Origin: Desertivibrio insolitus
Lineage (GTDB): Bacteria > Actinomycetota > Actinomycetes > Actinomycetales > Microbacteriaceae
Reading direction: 5' to 3'
DNA: 64,000 nt
NCBI RefSeq assembly: GCF_017355965.1
Contig: NZ_JAFIQW010000001.1
Coordinates: forward strand, 372,001 to 436,000
Both the position numbers and the translations under genes were made by a program. The notes beneath the pieces were generated by a model. The model made no database searches, was not told where the DNA came from, and saw only the letters and a program-made list of their open reading frames with translations. Numbering within the stretch: position 1 is the stretch's first letter; every line of letters starts with the position of its first letter. Positions 10,248 through 19,879 of this stretch are shown here, piece by piece.

Positions 10248-11603
10248 ATGACGCAGGAGAGCCTCGTCCGGCTGCAGCAGCCGGTGGCACCGACGGCTGA
10301 CGCGCGCGAACCGGAGTCTCCCCGCCCCTCGCTCAAGACGTCGCGGGTGTCGGAGTGGCTGCTGCGCCGGGAGTTCGCCGGCCCCCTGCTCAAGCAGACG
10401 CCGGTCGCCGGGATGTTCGTCATCGCGATCGCGCTGACGGAACTCGTGCCGAGCATCTACATCACCGACGACCCGGTCTACCTGTGGTCGATCGCGTTGA
10501 TGATCGTCGCCACCGTGCTCGCCGCGGTGCTCTCGAGCCGCGAACGGTTCTGGCGCTTCGAGCACGTCGTGCCGGCCATGGACTTCGCCGCGATCGGGCT
10601 GCTCCGGCTCGCGACCGGCGACAGCCTCTCGCTCTTCACGATCCTCGTCGTGTTCCCCGTGATCTGGTTCGCCTCGTCGCTCGGCCGCCGCAACATCCTG
10701 TACGCCTTCGGCGGGGCGCTCCTGGTCTTCCTCATTCCCGTCTTCCTCGAGCCCGAGCCGCTCGTGCTCGAGCGCCGCGTGCTGCGCGCCGTCTTCGCGT
10801 CGACCGTGCTCGGCGCGGCGGCCGTCGTCGTCAACGAGCTGTCGCTGCTCGCGCGCCGACTCGTCGACGCCGCTCGGGATAGCGAGCGGCAGGCCCAGGA
10901 GGAGCTCGAGCGCGCGGCCGAGGTGCAGCGCGCCCTGCAGCCCTCGAGCAACGAACTCGTCGGCGGCTGGCAGATCGCCGGGGCGTGCCTCACCTCCCGC
11001 GTCGTCAGCGGCGACTTCTACGACTGGTACCGGATCGAGGGCGGCTTCGCGGTGACGCTCGGCGACGTCATGGGCAAGGGCGCCGGCGCGGGGATGATCG
11101 CCGCGACCGCTCGCGCCGTCGTGCGCAGCAAGCACCGCGCCGACGACCCGGTCGAGGCGGTGAGCCGCGCCTCGCGGAGCCTCGCGACCGACCTCGAGGA
11201 CACCACGACGTTCGCGACGATGTTCCACGCCCGCATCCGCACGAGCGACGGACGGATGCGCTGGGTCGACGCCGGTCACGGGCTCACGATCGTCGTGCAC
11301 CCCGACGGCAGCTTCACCAGGCTCGCGTCCTTCGACCTCCCGCTCGGTCTCGCGACGAGCGACGAGGAGTGGACGTCGCGCGAGCTCCAGCTCGAGCCCG
11401 GCGAGCTGCTCGTCACCGTGAGCGACGGCATCCTCGACCTCTACTCCGGCGGCGTCGACTCGCTCGAGCGGGTCGCGGAACTCACCCGTACGGCGGAGAC
11501 CGCGGAGGCGGCGGTCGAGCGCGTCCGCGACCTCGCGGAGGCGGGCAGCCTTGACGACGACATCACGGTCGTCGTCGTGCGCCGCGCGGCACTCGACGCG
11601 TAG
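10248..11603 (+). CDS. Membrane-bound SpoIIE-type PP2C phosphatase
   Basis: Ser/Thr phosphatase of 451 aa, of the type that dephosphorylates anti-anti-sigma factors. About five to six TM helices lie between residues 50 and 205, then a linker coiled coil (DAARDSERQAQEELERAAEVQRAL region, 213-232), then the PPM domain (about 240-447) with SGDFYDWY, LGDVMGKG, DAGHG, VSDGILDLYS and DDDITVVVV, so metal-binding Asp residues are intact. GGGAGG-type Shine-Dalgarno sequence precedes ATG. No partner STAS or anti-sigma gene is adjacent, so its target is unknown; the membrane domain is presumably the sensor. Confidence 0.86.
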   Translation: MTQESLVRLQQPVAPTADAREPESPRPSLKTSRVSEWLLRREFAGPLLKQTPVAGMFVIAIALTELVPSIYITDDPVYLWSIALMIVATVLAAVLSSRERFWRFEHVVPAMDFAAIGLLRLATGDSLSLFTILVVFPVIWFASSLGRRNILYAFGGALLVFLIPVFLEPEPLVLERRVLRAVFASTVLGAAAVVVNELSLLARRLVDAARDSERQAQEELERAAEVQRALQPSSNELVGGWQIAGACLTSRVVSGDFYDWYRIEGGFAVTLGDVMGKGAGAGMIAATARAVVRSKHRADDPVEAVSRASRSLATDLEDTTTFATMFHARIRTSDGRMRWVDAGHGLTIVVHPDGSFTRLASFDLPLGLATSDEEWTSRELQLEPGELLVTVSDGILDLYSGGVDSLERVAELTRTAETAEAAVERVRDLAEAGSLDDDITVVVVRRAALDA

Positions 11604-11609
11604 CCGCCG

Positions 11610-12941
11610 CTACTGGTCCGACGGCGGAGCCGTCTCGGTGGGCTCAGTCCACTGCTGCAGCTGGCGCTTCAGCTCGTCCGCGATCGTGTCGTCGGCCGGC
11701 ACCTCGACCTCCGGTACCGGCACGGCGGGCACGGTCGGGACGGGCAAGGCCGGCTCGGGGGTGGGCGTCGTCGGCGTCGAACTCGGCGCGGGAGCCGGCG
11801 ACGGGGTGGAGGGCTGCGGGGCAGGGCTGCTCGGCTGCTGCGGCGCGACGGACGGCACGGGCGACTGGCCGCGCTGCTCCGCGCCGCTGTTGCCGCCCTC
11901 GCGGGTGCTCGTCGTGGGCTCGTCCTGCGCGGGCTCGGTGGCCTCGTCGCTCGGCGTCGGGCTCGACTGGGGCTCGCTCGGCAGCGGCGTCGGCTCGGCG
12001 GATGCCGGACCGGAGGGCGTCGGCGTCGTGCGCACGACCCCTTCGGTCACTCCCCCGCCGCCCTGCGGCCCGATGGGCACGGTGCTCTGCTCGTCCTCGA
12101 TCGCCTCACGGCCGACGACGTAGTCGAAGGCGTCCTGCACAGGTGCCGGCAGGAAGCCTGCGGTGCCGACGGTGACGCCGACGACGGCGGCCGCGGCGAC
12201 GCTCAGCCCTGCGCTGACGCCGAGCCGACGGAGCGCGCGCGGCGGACGAGGCACGGCGACGGATGACGGGAGCGCGAGCGCCGATGCCGGCTCCACGTCG
12301 GTGGCGGACTCATTCGCGACGGCGGCGACGGGCACCGTCGCGGCGGCCGCGGCCGCCACCGGCACCGGCGTCCAGCTCTCGCCGACCGCGTCACCCTCGC
12401 CGTCGAGCTCGTCGAGCACGTCGTCGGGCAGGTCCAGGCCGTCGCCCGGCAGATCGAGACCGTCGCCGACAAGCGCGAAGCCCTCGTGCTCGGCCTCGCC
12501 GTCGAGGAAGTCCTCGTCGTCGGAGAAGTCGTCGACCTCCGAGAAGTCGTCGTCCACGTGATCGTCGCCCGTGGAGCCGCCCCCGAGCCTGTCGTTGTCA
12601 CCGTGAGAGTCGTCGAGGTCATCGCGGGAGTCGTCGACCAAGGCGTCGCTGAGCGCGTCCTCGCCAGCACCAGCCGCGGATGCGGCGTCCGGCGAGGAGA
12701 CCTCCGACTCGGCAGCGGAGGCAGCAGTCGCCGCGGTCACCTCCGACCCGGGAGCGAACGCAGCGGTCGCCGCGGCATCCGGGATCACGGCGGTGGGGGC
12801 CGTGGGGGTACGGCGCACGATCGGGAGCGTGCCGGTGCGCACCGCCTCGACGACGTCGGCGAGGATCGGCAGGTCCTCGTCGCCCGCGGGCACGTGGCCG
12901 TGCAGCAGGGCGTCGATGTCGTCGTCGGTGTGCTTGCTCAT
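11610..12941 (-). CDS. Single-pass membrane protein, acidic N-terminus and Pro-rich tail (possible anti-sigma factor)
   Basis: 443 aa. The first 40 residues (DDDIDALLHGHVPAGDEDLPILADVVEAVR) resemble the sigma-binding segment of actinobacterial RsdA-like anti-sigma factors. Then comes a long Asp/Glu/Ala-rich cytoplasmic region (60-200), a basic stretch (RPPRALRRL), one TM helix (about 243-268) and an external tail very rich in Pro, Ser, Thr. No sigma factor gene is adjacent; mfd lies 90 bp upstream on the same strand. The anti-sigma role is inference from layout and the N-terminus only. The alternative is a structural envelope protein. Confidence 0.6.
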   Translation of the reverse strand: MSKHTDDDIDALLHGHVPAGDEDLPILADVVEAVRTGTLPIVRRTPTAPTAVIPDAAATAAFAPGSEVTAATAASAAESEVSSPDAASAAGAGEDALSDALVDDSRDDLDDSHGDNDRLGGGSTGDDHVDDDFSEVDDFSDDEDFLDGEAEHEGFALVGDGLDLPGDGLDLPDDVLDELDGEGDAVGESWTPVPVAAAAAATVPVAAVANESATDVEPASALALPSSVAVPRPPRALRRLGVSAGLSVAAAAVVGVTVGTAGFLPAPVQDAFDYVVGREAIEDEQSTVPIGPQGGGGVTEGVVRTTPTPSGPASAEPTPLPSEPQSSPTPSDEATEPAQDEPTTSTREGGNSGAEQRGQSPVPSVAPQQPSSPAPQPSTPSPAPAPSSTPTTPTPEPALPVPTVPAVPVPEVEVPADDTIADELKRQLQQWTEPTETAPPSDQ

Positions 12942-13031
12942 GACCGCAACACCGTATCCCCCGGCCATGCGAACGGGGTACGGATTCGCTAGCGGCGAAG
13001 CCTGACCACGAGAAAGTCTCGAGTTCCGAGG

Positions 13032-16000
13032 CTAGGCGCTGACGGTCTCTGTCTGCGGAACGAACACGGCGTTCAGCAGCGAGGAGACCCAGGCGATGAG
13101 CTCGTCGTCGGGCAGCGACTCCCCGTGCTTCCTCGGCAGCGGCACGCTGACCGACTTCGTCTGGGCGAAGTAGCGCGCACCCGGGTACATCCGCTGCAGC
13201 CGCACCTGCATCGAATCCGGCAGGTCCGCCGGGGCGATGCGCAGGTTGGAGCCCATCGCCACGACCTCGCTCAGCGAGCCCTTCTGCGCGGCGCGGCGCA
13301 GTCGCGATACGGCGATGAGGGTGTGCACCGGCTGCGGCGGCTCCCCGTAGCGGTCGGTGAGCTCCTCGAGCACGCGGTCGATCGAGTCCTCCGACGACGT
13401 CGGCGCCGATGCCGTCGACAGCTTCTGATAGGCCTCCAGCCGCAGTCGCTCGGACTCGACGTACTCCTCGGGGATGTGCGCGTCGACGGGCAGCTCGAGC
13501 CGCAATTCGGTCTGGCCCTCGGCGACGTCGCCGCGGAACGCGTTGACGGCCTCGCCGATCATCCGCAGGTACAGGTCGAACCCGACGCCCGCGATGTGGC
13601 CGGACTGCTCGCCGCCGAGCAGGTTGCCCGCACCGCGGATCTCGAGGTCCTTGAGGGCGACCTGCATGCCGGAGCCGAGCTCGTTGTTCGCGGCGATCGT
13701 CGCGAGACGGTCGTTCGCGGTCTCGCTGAGCGGCTTGTTCTCGTCGTAGAGGAAGTACGCGTAGGCGCGCTCGCGGCCACGGCCGACGCGTCCACGCAGC
13801 TGGTGCAGCTGCGACAGGCCGTACTTGTCGGCCTGGTCGATGATCAGGGTGTTGGCGTTGGCGATGTCGAGACCGGTCTCGATGATCGTCGTCGACACGA
13901 GCACGTCGAACTTGCGCTCCCAGAAGTCGACGATGACCTGCTCGAGCACGTGTTCGGGCAGCTGACCGTGCGCGACGGCGACGCGGGCCTCGGGCACGAG
14001 CTCGGCGATCTGTGCGGCGACGCGGCCGATGCTCTTCACCCGGTTGTGCACGTAGAAGATCTGACCCTCGCGCAGCAGCTCGCGGCGGATCGCCGCGGCG
14101 ACCTGCTTGTCGGAGCGCGGCCCGACGTAGGTGAGGATCGGGTGCCGGTCCTCGGGCGGGGTCGCGAGGGTCGACATCTCGCGGATGCCGGTGACGGCCA
14201 TCTCCAGCGTGCGCGGGATCGGCGTCGCGGACATCGACAGCACGTCGACGTTCGTCTTGAGCTTCTTCAGCTGGTCCTTGTGCTCGACACCGAAGCGCTG
14301 CTCCTCGTCGACGATGACGAGACCCAGGTCCTTGAACTTGACGCTCTCGGAGAGGATGCGGTGCGTGCCGATGACGACGTCGACCGTGCCGTCGGCGAGG
14401 CCGGCGAGGGTCTCGCGCACCTCCTTGTCGGTCTGGAACCGGCTGAGCGAGCGCAGGTGCACGGGGAACCCGGCGAAGCGCTCGGCGAAGGTCTCGGTGT
14501 GCTGGCGCACGAGCAGCGTCGTGGGCACGAGCACGGCGACCTGCTTGCCGTCCTGCACGGCCTTGAACGCGGCGCGCACGGCGACCTCGGTCTTGCCGTA
14601 GCCGACGTCGCCGGAGAGCAGGCGGTCCATCGGGATCGGCCGTTCCATGTCGGCCTTGACCTCTTCGATCGTCGTGAGCTGGTCGGGCGTCTCGGCGAAC
14701 GGGAACGCCTCCTCCAGCTCGCGCTGCCAGGGAGTGTCCGGGCCGAACGCGTGCCCCTTCGACGCCATGCGCGCGGAGTAGAGCTTGACGAGCTCGACCG
14801 CGATGTCGCGCACCGCGCGCCGGGCCTTGCTCTTGGCCTGCGCCCAGTCGCTGCCGCCCATCTTCGACAGGCTGGGCGCCTCTCCCCCGACGTAGCGAGT
14901 GAGCAGGTCGAGCTGATCGGTGGGCACGAAGAGCTTGTCGCCGGGGTAGCCGCGCTTGGAGGGCGCGTATTCGAGCACGAGGTACTCGCGGGTGGTCTTG
15001 ACCGCGTTGCGGCCGCCAGAGGAGACCTCGCGCTGCACGAGCTCGACGAACTTGCCGATGCCGTGGGTCTCGTGCACGACGTAGTCGCCGGGCTTGAGCG
15101 CGAGCGGGTCGACGACGTTGCGCCGGCGGCTCGCGAGCTTCTTGACCTGCCGGTTGCCGTAGCTCGCGGCCCGGCCGTAGAACTCGGCCTCGCTGAACAC
15201 GGCGAGCCTGGGGTCGGCCAGGGCGAAGCCGGCCTCGATCGTCGCGCAGACGACGTGCACGACGCCGGGCTCGAGCTCGGCGGGCAGCTCCTCGACGATG
15301 CGGGCGGCGACCTCGCGCTCGCCCAGCACGTCGCGCGCGCGCTCGACGAGGCCGTGGCCGGCGGCGGCGACCACGACGCTCCAGCCGTCGCGGGCGAGCG
15401 TCGCGACGTGATCGATCGCGCCGTCGGACTGCCCGGCGAAGCTCGGGATGGGGGCGGCGTCGACGCGGACGTAGTCGTCCTCGTCGTCGGCGCCGGAGTC
15501 GAAGGCGCTGAAGGTCCACCAGGTGCGGTCGCCGGCGGCGGCGTGCAGGTCGCCGAGGGTCATGAACTCGCCGGAGGCGAGGTCGATCGGGGCCTCGGCG
15601 CCGGCGGTGGCGGCGTTCCACGCCGCGGAGAGGAATTCGCGGTTGGTCTCGGCGAGGCTCGCGGCGCGCGTGGAGACGCGCTCGGGCGAGAACACCGCGA
15701 CGGCGGCATCCGCGGGCAGGTAGTGCGTGAGCGGAACGAGGCGGTCGGCGAGGGCGGGAGCGAGCGACTCCATGCCGTCGACGGGGATGCCCTCGGAGAT
15801 CTTGGCGAGCATCTGGGCGAGGCTCGGGAACTCGTGCTGCATCTCGCGGGCGCGCTGGCGCACGTTCTCCGACAGCAGCAGTTCACGGCTCGGCGCGAGC
15901 TCGATGCGGGTGACGGGCGCGTCGAGCGAGCGCTGGTCGGCGACGGAGAACAGCCGCACCTCGTCGACCTCGTCGCCGAAGAACTCGACGCGGGCCGGGT

Positions 16001-16577
16001 GCTCGGCGACGGGCGGGAAGACGTCGAGGATGCCGCCGCGCACGGCGAACTCGCCGCGCCGCGTGACCATGTCGACGCGCGTGTAGGCGAGGTCCACGAG
16101 GTCGGTGGCGATCCTGGCGAGGTCGTGCCCGCGTCCGCCGACCTCCAGCACGATCGGCTCGTGCGCGGTGAGGTTGTCGGCGACGGGCTGCAGCGCGGCG
16201 CGGACGCTCGCGACGAGCACGATCGGGGACTTGCCGTCCCACGCGGCGAGGCGGCGGAGCGCGTCGATGCGCTTGCCGACGGTCTCGGCGCTCGGGCTCA
16301 ACCGCTCGTGCGGCAGGGTCTCCCAGGCCGGGAACTCGAGCACGGTGGCATCCGGGAGCCAGGAGGGCAGCGCGTCGCGAACGGCCTCGGACTCGCGCCC
16401 GGTCGCCGTGACGGCGAGCACCGCGCGGGGCTTGTCGGCGCGCTTCAGCAGCCCCGCAAGGAGCGGCACCCGCAGCCCGTCGATGACGGAGAAGTCGGCG
16501 TCACGAGCGGATGCCTCGAGCGCGCGCGCAACGGTGTCGGCACGGCCGAGAACGGAGAGGGAACCCGCGAGACTCAC
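13032..16577 (-). CDS. mfd: Transcription-repair coupling factor Mfd
   Basis: DNA translocase that removes RNA polymerase stalled at lesions and recruits UvrA. 1181 aa, normal length. UvrB-like N-terminal part (ALEFPAWETLPHERLSPS-type region), the RNA polymerase interaction domain near 480-540 (GDYVVHETHGIGKF), Walker A GDVGYGKTE near 656, DEEQ box near 756, helicase motif VI near QLRGRVGRGRERAYAY, and the C-terminal TRCF domain. The GTG start is fixed by a TAGAAT box 7 nt upstream. Next gene downstream is the acidic membrane protein. Confidence 0.97.
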   Translation of the reverse strand: MSLAGSLSVLGRADTVARALEASARDADFSVIDGLRVPLLAGLLKRADKPRAVLAVTATGRESEAVRDALPSWLPDATVLEFPAWETLPHERLSPSAETVGKRIDALRRLAAWDGKSPIVLVASVRAALQPVADNLTAHEPIVLEVGGRGHDLARIATDLVDLAYTRVDMVTRRGEFAVRGGILDVFPPVAEHPARVEFFGDEVDEVRLFSVADQRSLDAPVTRIELAPSRELLLSENVRQRAREMQHEFPSLAQMLAKISEGIPVDGMESLAPALADRLVPLTHYLPADAAVAVFSPERVSTRAASLAETNREFLSAAWNAATAGAEAPIDLASGEFMTLGDLHAAAGDRTWWTFSAFDSGADDEDDYVRVDAAPIPSFAGQSDGAIDHVATLARDGWSVVVAAAGHGLVERARDVLGEREVAARIVEELPAELEPGVVHVVCATIEAGFALADPRLAVFSEAEFYGRAASYGNRQVKKLASRRRNVVDPLALKPGDYVVHETHGIGKFVELVQREVSSGGRNAVKTTREYLVLEYAPSKRGYPGDKLFVPTDQLDLLTRYVGGEAPSLSKMGGSDWAQAKSKARRAVRDIAVELVKLYSARMASKGHAFGPDTPWQRELEEAFPFAETPDQLTTIEEVKADMERPIPMDRLLSGDVGYGKTEVAVRAAFKAVQDGKQVAVLVPTTLLVRQHTETFAERFAGFPVHLRSLSRFQTDKEVRETLAGLADGTVDVVIGTHRILSESVKFKDLGLVIVDEEQRFGVEHKDQLKKLKTNVDVLSMSATPIPRTLEMAVTGIREMSTLATPPEDRHPILTYVGPRSDKQVAAAIRRELLREGQIFYVHNRVKSIGRVAAQIAELVPEARVAVAHGQLPEHVLEQVIVDFWERKFDVLVSTTIIETGLDIANANTLIIDQADKYGLSQLHQLRGRVGRGRERAYAYFLYDENKPLSETANDRLATIAANNELGSGMQVALKDLEIRGAGNLLGGEQSGHIAGVGFDLYLRMIGEAVNAFRGDVAEGQTELRLELPVDAHIPEEYVESERLRLEAYQKLSTASAPTSSEDSIDRVLEELTDRYGEPPQPVHTLIAVSRLRRAAQKGSLSEVVAMGSNLRIAPADLPDSMQVRLQRMYPGARYFAQTKSVSVPLPRKHGESLPDDELIAWVSSLLNAVFVPQTETVSA

Positions 16578-16584
16578 TCGGTCG

Positions 16585-16590
16585 ATTCTA
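16585..16590 (-). promoter_or_regulatory. -10 box of mfd
   Basis: TAGAAT on the minus strand ends 7 nt before the GTG start of mfd; leaderless arrangement. Confidence 0.5.
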
Positions 16591-16725
16591 CGGTCGGCAC
16601 ACGACATCCCGCCTTGGTTCCGCCACAGGCGGACGCGCCCCGCGAGTGCGGTGCCGACCGCCGAGAGCGCAGCGGGCACACTCCGCTGTCGGCGTCACGC
16701 GCCGCACTCGCGCCGCAGCGCCGGA

Positions 16726-17499
16726 TCAGCCGTGCGCCTCCGGGCGGAACCACGGCGGGAAGACCGCGACCCGGGGCGCCGGGCGGTCGATCTCGCTGAG
16801 CATCTGGCGCACGCGCTCCTTGACGGGCTCGCTCGGCACGGCGATGAGGGCGAGCTGCTCCGTCGGGTACTCGCCGCGGGCGAGGATCTCGGGCTCGAGC
16901 AGGTCGGGGTCGCGCTCGGTGATCCGGCGCAGGGCGATCGACGCCGCGTCGCGGCCGATCGTGAAGTGGGTCAGCGCCTCGGAGGGGTCGGCGTCGGCGA
17001 GCACGACCTCGGGGCCGATGGACCCGACGGTGCCGACGAGGATCGCGAACTGAGTGGGCGACGCGGCGCGCACGGCGCCGGACCACCGGGCCTCCTTGGC
17101 GCCGCTGCGCACCTCCTGCCACCACGTGGCATCCGGCGACAACGAGAACGGCACGAACTCGGAGACGTGGGTGCCGGGCACGACCTCGACGGCGGCGCGG
17201 CGCTCGCGCACGGCAGGGGCCATGACGTCGACGGCCGGGTTCACGCCGGCACGGATGGCGCCGTCGATGAGGATGGACTCGAGGTTGCGCAGGTGCGTGG
17301 CGTGGTAGATCCGGCGCTCGGCGAGCGGCACGGTCTTGCGCTCTGGCTGCTTCGCCTCACCCGGCGCGCGCCGGCGGCTCGGGCGCGCGATGTCGCCGAC
17401 GCGGCGGGTGGTGGCGGGCTTCGCGGTCGCCTCGGGAACGGGGCGCGGGTAGCACGTGTCGCACAGGCCCTCGTCGAATCCGTGGATGCATTCGGCCAT
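16726..17499 (-). CDS. DarT-like ADP-ribosyltransferase family protein
   Basis: 257 aa. The core matches the DarT/DUF4433 fold: RRIYHATHLRNLESIL at 62-77 (NAD-binding start), FVPFSLSP at 115-122, and a late Glu (about 214, PTEQLALIAV) where DarT has its catalytic Glu. DarT enzymes ADP-ribosylate thymidine in single-stranded DNA. Unlike typical DarT it begins with a Cys/His cluster (Cys4, His6, Cys13, Cys16) that looks like a small zinc-binding knuckle, then a basic linker. No macrodomain antitoxin (DarG) is adjacent. It sits between pth and mfd, a housekeeping location. Confidence 0.65.
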   Translation of the reverse strand: MAECIHGFDEGLCDTCYPRPVPEATAKPATTRRVGDIARPSRRRAPGEAKQPERKTVPLAERRIYHATHLRNLESILIDGAIRAGVNPAVDVMAPAVRERRAAVEVVPGTHVSEFVPFSLSPDATWWQEVRSGAKEARWSGAVRAASPTQFAILVGTVGSIGPEVVLADADPSEALTHFTIGRDAASIALRRITERDPDLLEPEILARGEYPTEQLALIAVPSEPVKERVRQMLSEIDRPAPRVAVFPPWFRPEAHG

Positions 17500-17555
17500 C
17501 TGTGGCTACTCCGATCGTCTTGGTCTTCGGGTCGCGATCGTGCTGCGCGGCCGGT

Positions 17556-18131
17556 TCAGCGGCTGTGGTACTTCAGTTGCGCCGCGGGGAGGCCCTCGGC
17601 GACGACGAGTTCGACCGCGTCGGCGGCATCCGCCAGCAGCACGGGCAGTTGGGTCTTCTCGGCTCCGGCGAAGTCGCGGAGCACGTAGTCGGCGGGATCC
17701 TGCCGCCCGGGCGGGCGACCGATCCCGACGCGCACCCGCACGAAGTCGGGGGTGCCGAGCGCCTTGATGATGTCGCGCACGCCGTTCTGGCCGCCGTGCC
17801 CGCCACCCGTTTTGAGCTTGATCGAATCGAACGGGATGTCGAGGTCGTCGTGGACGACGATGACGCGCTCGACGGGCAGCGAGAAGTACTTGACGAGGTT
17901 CGCGACCGGCCCGCCGGAGGTGTTCATGTACGAGTTCGGCTTCGCGAGCACGAGCTTCGGCCCGCCGGGGAGGGGACGTCCCTCGGCGACCTGCGCGTTC
18001 GCCTTGTGCGACTTGAACGGAGCGCTCAGCCGCTGCGCGAGCTCGGTGACGACCATCGCGCCGACGTTGTGACGGTTGGCGGCGTAGCCGGGCCCGGGGT
18101 TACCGAGCCCGACCACGAGCCATGAGTCCAT
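17556..18131 (-). CDS. pth: Peptidyl-tRNA hydrolase
   Basis: Cleaves peptidyl-tRNA released from stalled ribosomes. 191 aa, normal. Catalytic residues are visible: Asn11 (GLGNPGP), His21 (NRHNVG), the Asp in VHDDLDIP and the Asn in KPNSYMN, plus [13 protein letters not shown] and [11 protein letters not shown]. It follows rplY by 32 bp on the same strand, the usual rplY-pth pairing. Confidence 0.97.
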   Translation of the reverse strand: MDSWLVVGLGNPGPGYAANRHNVGAMVVTELAQRLSAPFKSHKANAQVAEGRPLPGGPKLVLAKPNSYMNTSGGPVANLVKYFSLPVERVIVVHDDLDIPFDSIKLKTGGGHGGQNGVRDIIKALGTPDFVRVRVGIGRPPGRQDPADYVLRDFAGAEKTQLPVLLADAADAVELVVAEGLPAAQLKYHSR

Positions 18132-18163
18132 GTCGGCGGGAGGTCGACGGGAGAAGAGCCTGA

Positions 18164-18787
18164 TTACTCGGCCGAGTCGGTGGTCTCGGGGACCACGTCG
18201 CCGTCGCCCTCGGCGGCACCCTCGGCCTCGCCGACGGGCTCGTCCGCGACCTGCTCGCCGACCACGCCGACCACGAGGGTCGTGGGCTCGGTGAGGAGGG
18301 TCGAGCCGGCGGGCAGCGTGACCTCGGCGGCGGTGATCTGCGCACCGGCCTCGAGGCCCTCGACGCTGACCGTGACGTTCTCCGGGATGTGCGTGGCCTC
18401 GGCCTCGACCGAGATCGTGTTCGCGTCCTGGTTGATGGTGGTGCCGGCGGCCGGCTCGCCCTCGACGATCACGGGGATGTCGACGGTGACCTTCTCGCCG
18501 CGCTTCACGATGACGAGGTCGACGTGCTCGATGATCTGCTTCACCGGGTCGCGCTGAACGTCCTTGACGAGCGCGAGCTCGGTCTCGCCGGCGATGTCGA
18601 GCTCGAGCACCTGGTTCGACTTGCGGACGAGCAGCATGAGCTCGTGGCCGGGGAGCGTCAGGTGGCGGGGGTCGGTGCCGTGGCCGTAAAGCACGGCGGG
18701 GATCTTGTTGACCGCACGGATCTTGCGCGCGGCGCCCTTACCGAAGTTGGTGCGCACCTCGGCGGAAAGCTTGTTGTCGTCAGCCAT
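18164..18787 (-). CDS. rplY: 50S ribosomal protein L25/general stress protein Ctc
   Basis: 5S rRNA-binding protein of the large subunit; long (Ctc/TL5) form of 207 aa with the N-terminal L25 domain ([26 protein letters not shown]) and a C-terminal TL5 domain, ending in an acidic Glu/Asp/Ala tail. ATG 18787 is chosen over an upstream GTG/ATG because GAAGGAGT lies 6-10 nt ahead of it. Co-transcribed with pth. Confidence 0.95.
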   Translation of the reverse strand: MADDNKLSAEVRTNFGKGAARKIRAVNKIPAVLYGHGTDPRHLTLPGHELMLLVRKSNQVLELDIAGETELALVKDVQRDPVKQIIEHVDLVIVKRGEKVTVDIPVIVEGEPAAGTTINQDANTISVEAEATHIPENVTVSVEGLEAGAQITAAEVTLPAGSTLLTEPTTLVVGVVGEQVADEPVGEAEGAAEGDGDVVPETTDSAE

Positions 18788-18982
18788 GGCTGTTACTCCT
18801 TCGCGGGCATCGCCCACTGTCGTCTGTGTCGTGTTTCAACTCGAACGCATCAAGCGTGAGGAAAGACCGTGAAGCCCGCTCACCGCGTCGATTACGGAAC
18901 CAGAGGTTCCCTCGCCGAAGTCCGGGGATAGATCGTAGCGCACCCCGCGGGGAGAGCGGAAAGCGGGCACCTCCACCGCCCC

Positions 18983-18988
18983 TATCGT
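18983..18988 (+). promoter_or_regulatory. -10 box of GntR regulator gene
   Basis: TATCGT ends 6 nt before the ATG at 18995; leaderless arrangement. Confidence 0.45.
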
Positions 18989-18994
18989 TGAGGG

Positions 18995-19699
18995 ATGCCC
19001 AGCCTCCACGACCACGTCGTCGACTCGCTCGGCGAGCGGCTGGTGGGCGGCGGGCTGACCGCGGGTCAGGTGATCCTGTCGGAGTCGCTGGAGCGGGAGT
19101 TCGGGGTCAGCCGGTCGGTCGTGCGCGAGGCGGTGCGGGTGCTCCGCTCCCTCGGCATGGTGACGTCGATCAAGAGCGTCGGCATCCGGGTGCTGCCGCG
19201 GGCGCAGTGGGACATGCTCGATCCGCTCGTCATCCGCTGGCGCCTCGCCGGCGCCGATCGCGGCGCCCAGCTGCGGTCGCTCAGCGAACTCCGCATGGCG
19301 GTCGAGCCGCTCGCCGCGGAGCTCGCGGCCGTGCGCGCGGACGAGGACGCGGCGGCGAGGCTCGTCGGCATGACCGAGCGGATGACGGAGCTCGGCCGTG
19401 CCGGGGACGTCGACGGCTTCCTCTCGCTCGACGTCGCCTTCCACCGCTCGGTGCTCGTGGTGAGCGGCAACGAGCTCTTCTCGGGCATGGGCGACATCAT
19501 CGAGGCGGTGCTGCGCGGCAGGACCGAGCACGGACTGCAACCCGTGCACCCGCACGAGGAGGCGCTCGGGTGGCACCGCGACGTCGCGCACGGCATCGCC
19601 GCGGGCGAGCGCGAGGCGGCCGGCGCGGCGATGCAGGCGATCATGCGGCGGACGATCGCCGAGGTGGAGCACCTTTGGCGGGGCGTCCCGCACCCTTAG
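18995..19699 (+). CDS. GntR-family (FadR subfamily) transcriptional regulator
   Basis: 234 aa. Winged helix at about 5-70 with the recognition segment ESLEREFGVSRSVVREAVRVLRSLGMV, then an all-helical FCD effector domain (about 85-225) with the His/Asp metal-ligand pattern (DVAFHRSV, LGWHRDVAHGIAAGE). FCD regulators bind sugar acids or carboxylates. Convergent with the idonate/gluconate genes that start beyond the hairpin at 19777, so it is the likely gluconate repressor; direct proof is absent. Confidence 0.88.
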   Translation: MPSLHDHVVDSLGERLVGGGLTAGQVILSESLEREFGVSRSVVREAVRVLRSLGMVTSIKSVGIRVLPRAQWDMLDPLVIRWRLAGADRGAQLRSLSELRMAVEPLAAELAAVRADEDAAARLVGMTERMTELGRAGDVDGFLSLDVAFHRSVLVVSGNELFSGMGDIIEAVLRGRTEHGLQPVHPHEEALGWHRDVAHGIAAGEREAAGAAMQAIMRRTIAEVEHLWRGVPHP

Positions 19700-19776
19700 G
19701 GCCACGCCGGTCACACATCCCGGCGGCACGGCGACCACTCCCGACCAGGCCTCCAAACCGCGATCCCGCAACCGAA

Positions 19777-19812
19777 CGGCGACCCCGCCAACGGTCGATG
19801 GCGGGGTCGCCG
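19777..19812. terminator. Perfect 14-bp hairpin between convergent genes
   Basis: CGGCGACCCCGCCA (19777-19790), 8-nt loop, TGGCGGGGTCGCCG (19799-19812). Sits between convergent gntR-like and dehydrogenase genes. No T-tract follows on either strand, so terminator function is inferred from position and stability. Confidence 0.55.
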
Positions 19813-19879
19813 ACTCATGGCGGGGCCGCAGCGGCATCCGGACCGAAGGAGCGTCCCGGATGCCGAATCACGAAACCAC

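Noticed and set aside
13125-16799. Very long open frame opposite mfd
   Set aside because: Shadow of mfd: low-complexity Arg/Ala/Glu/Asp/Gly composition, no domains, and third-position G/C follows the mfd frame.
16726-17499. DarT/DarG toxin-antitoxin system
   Set aside because: No macrodomain gene on either side; reported only as a DarT-like orphan.
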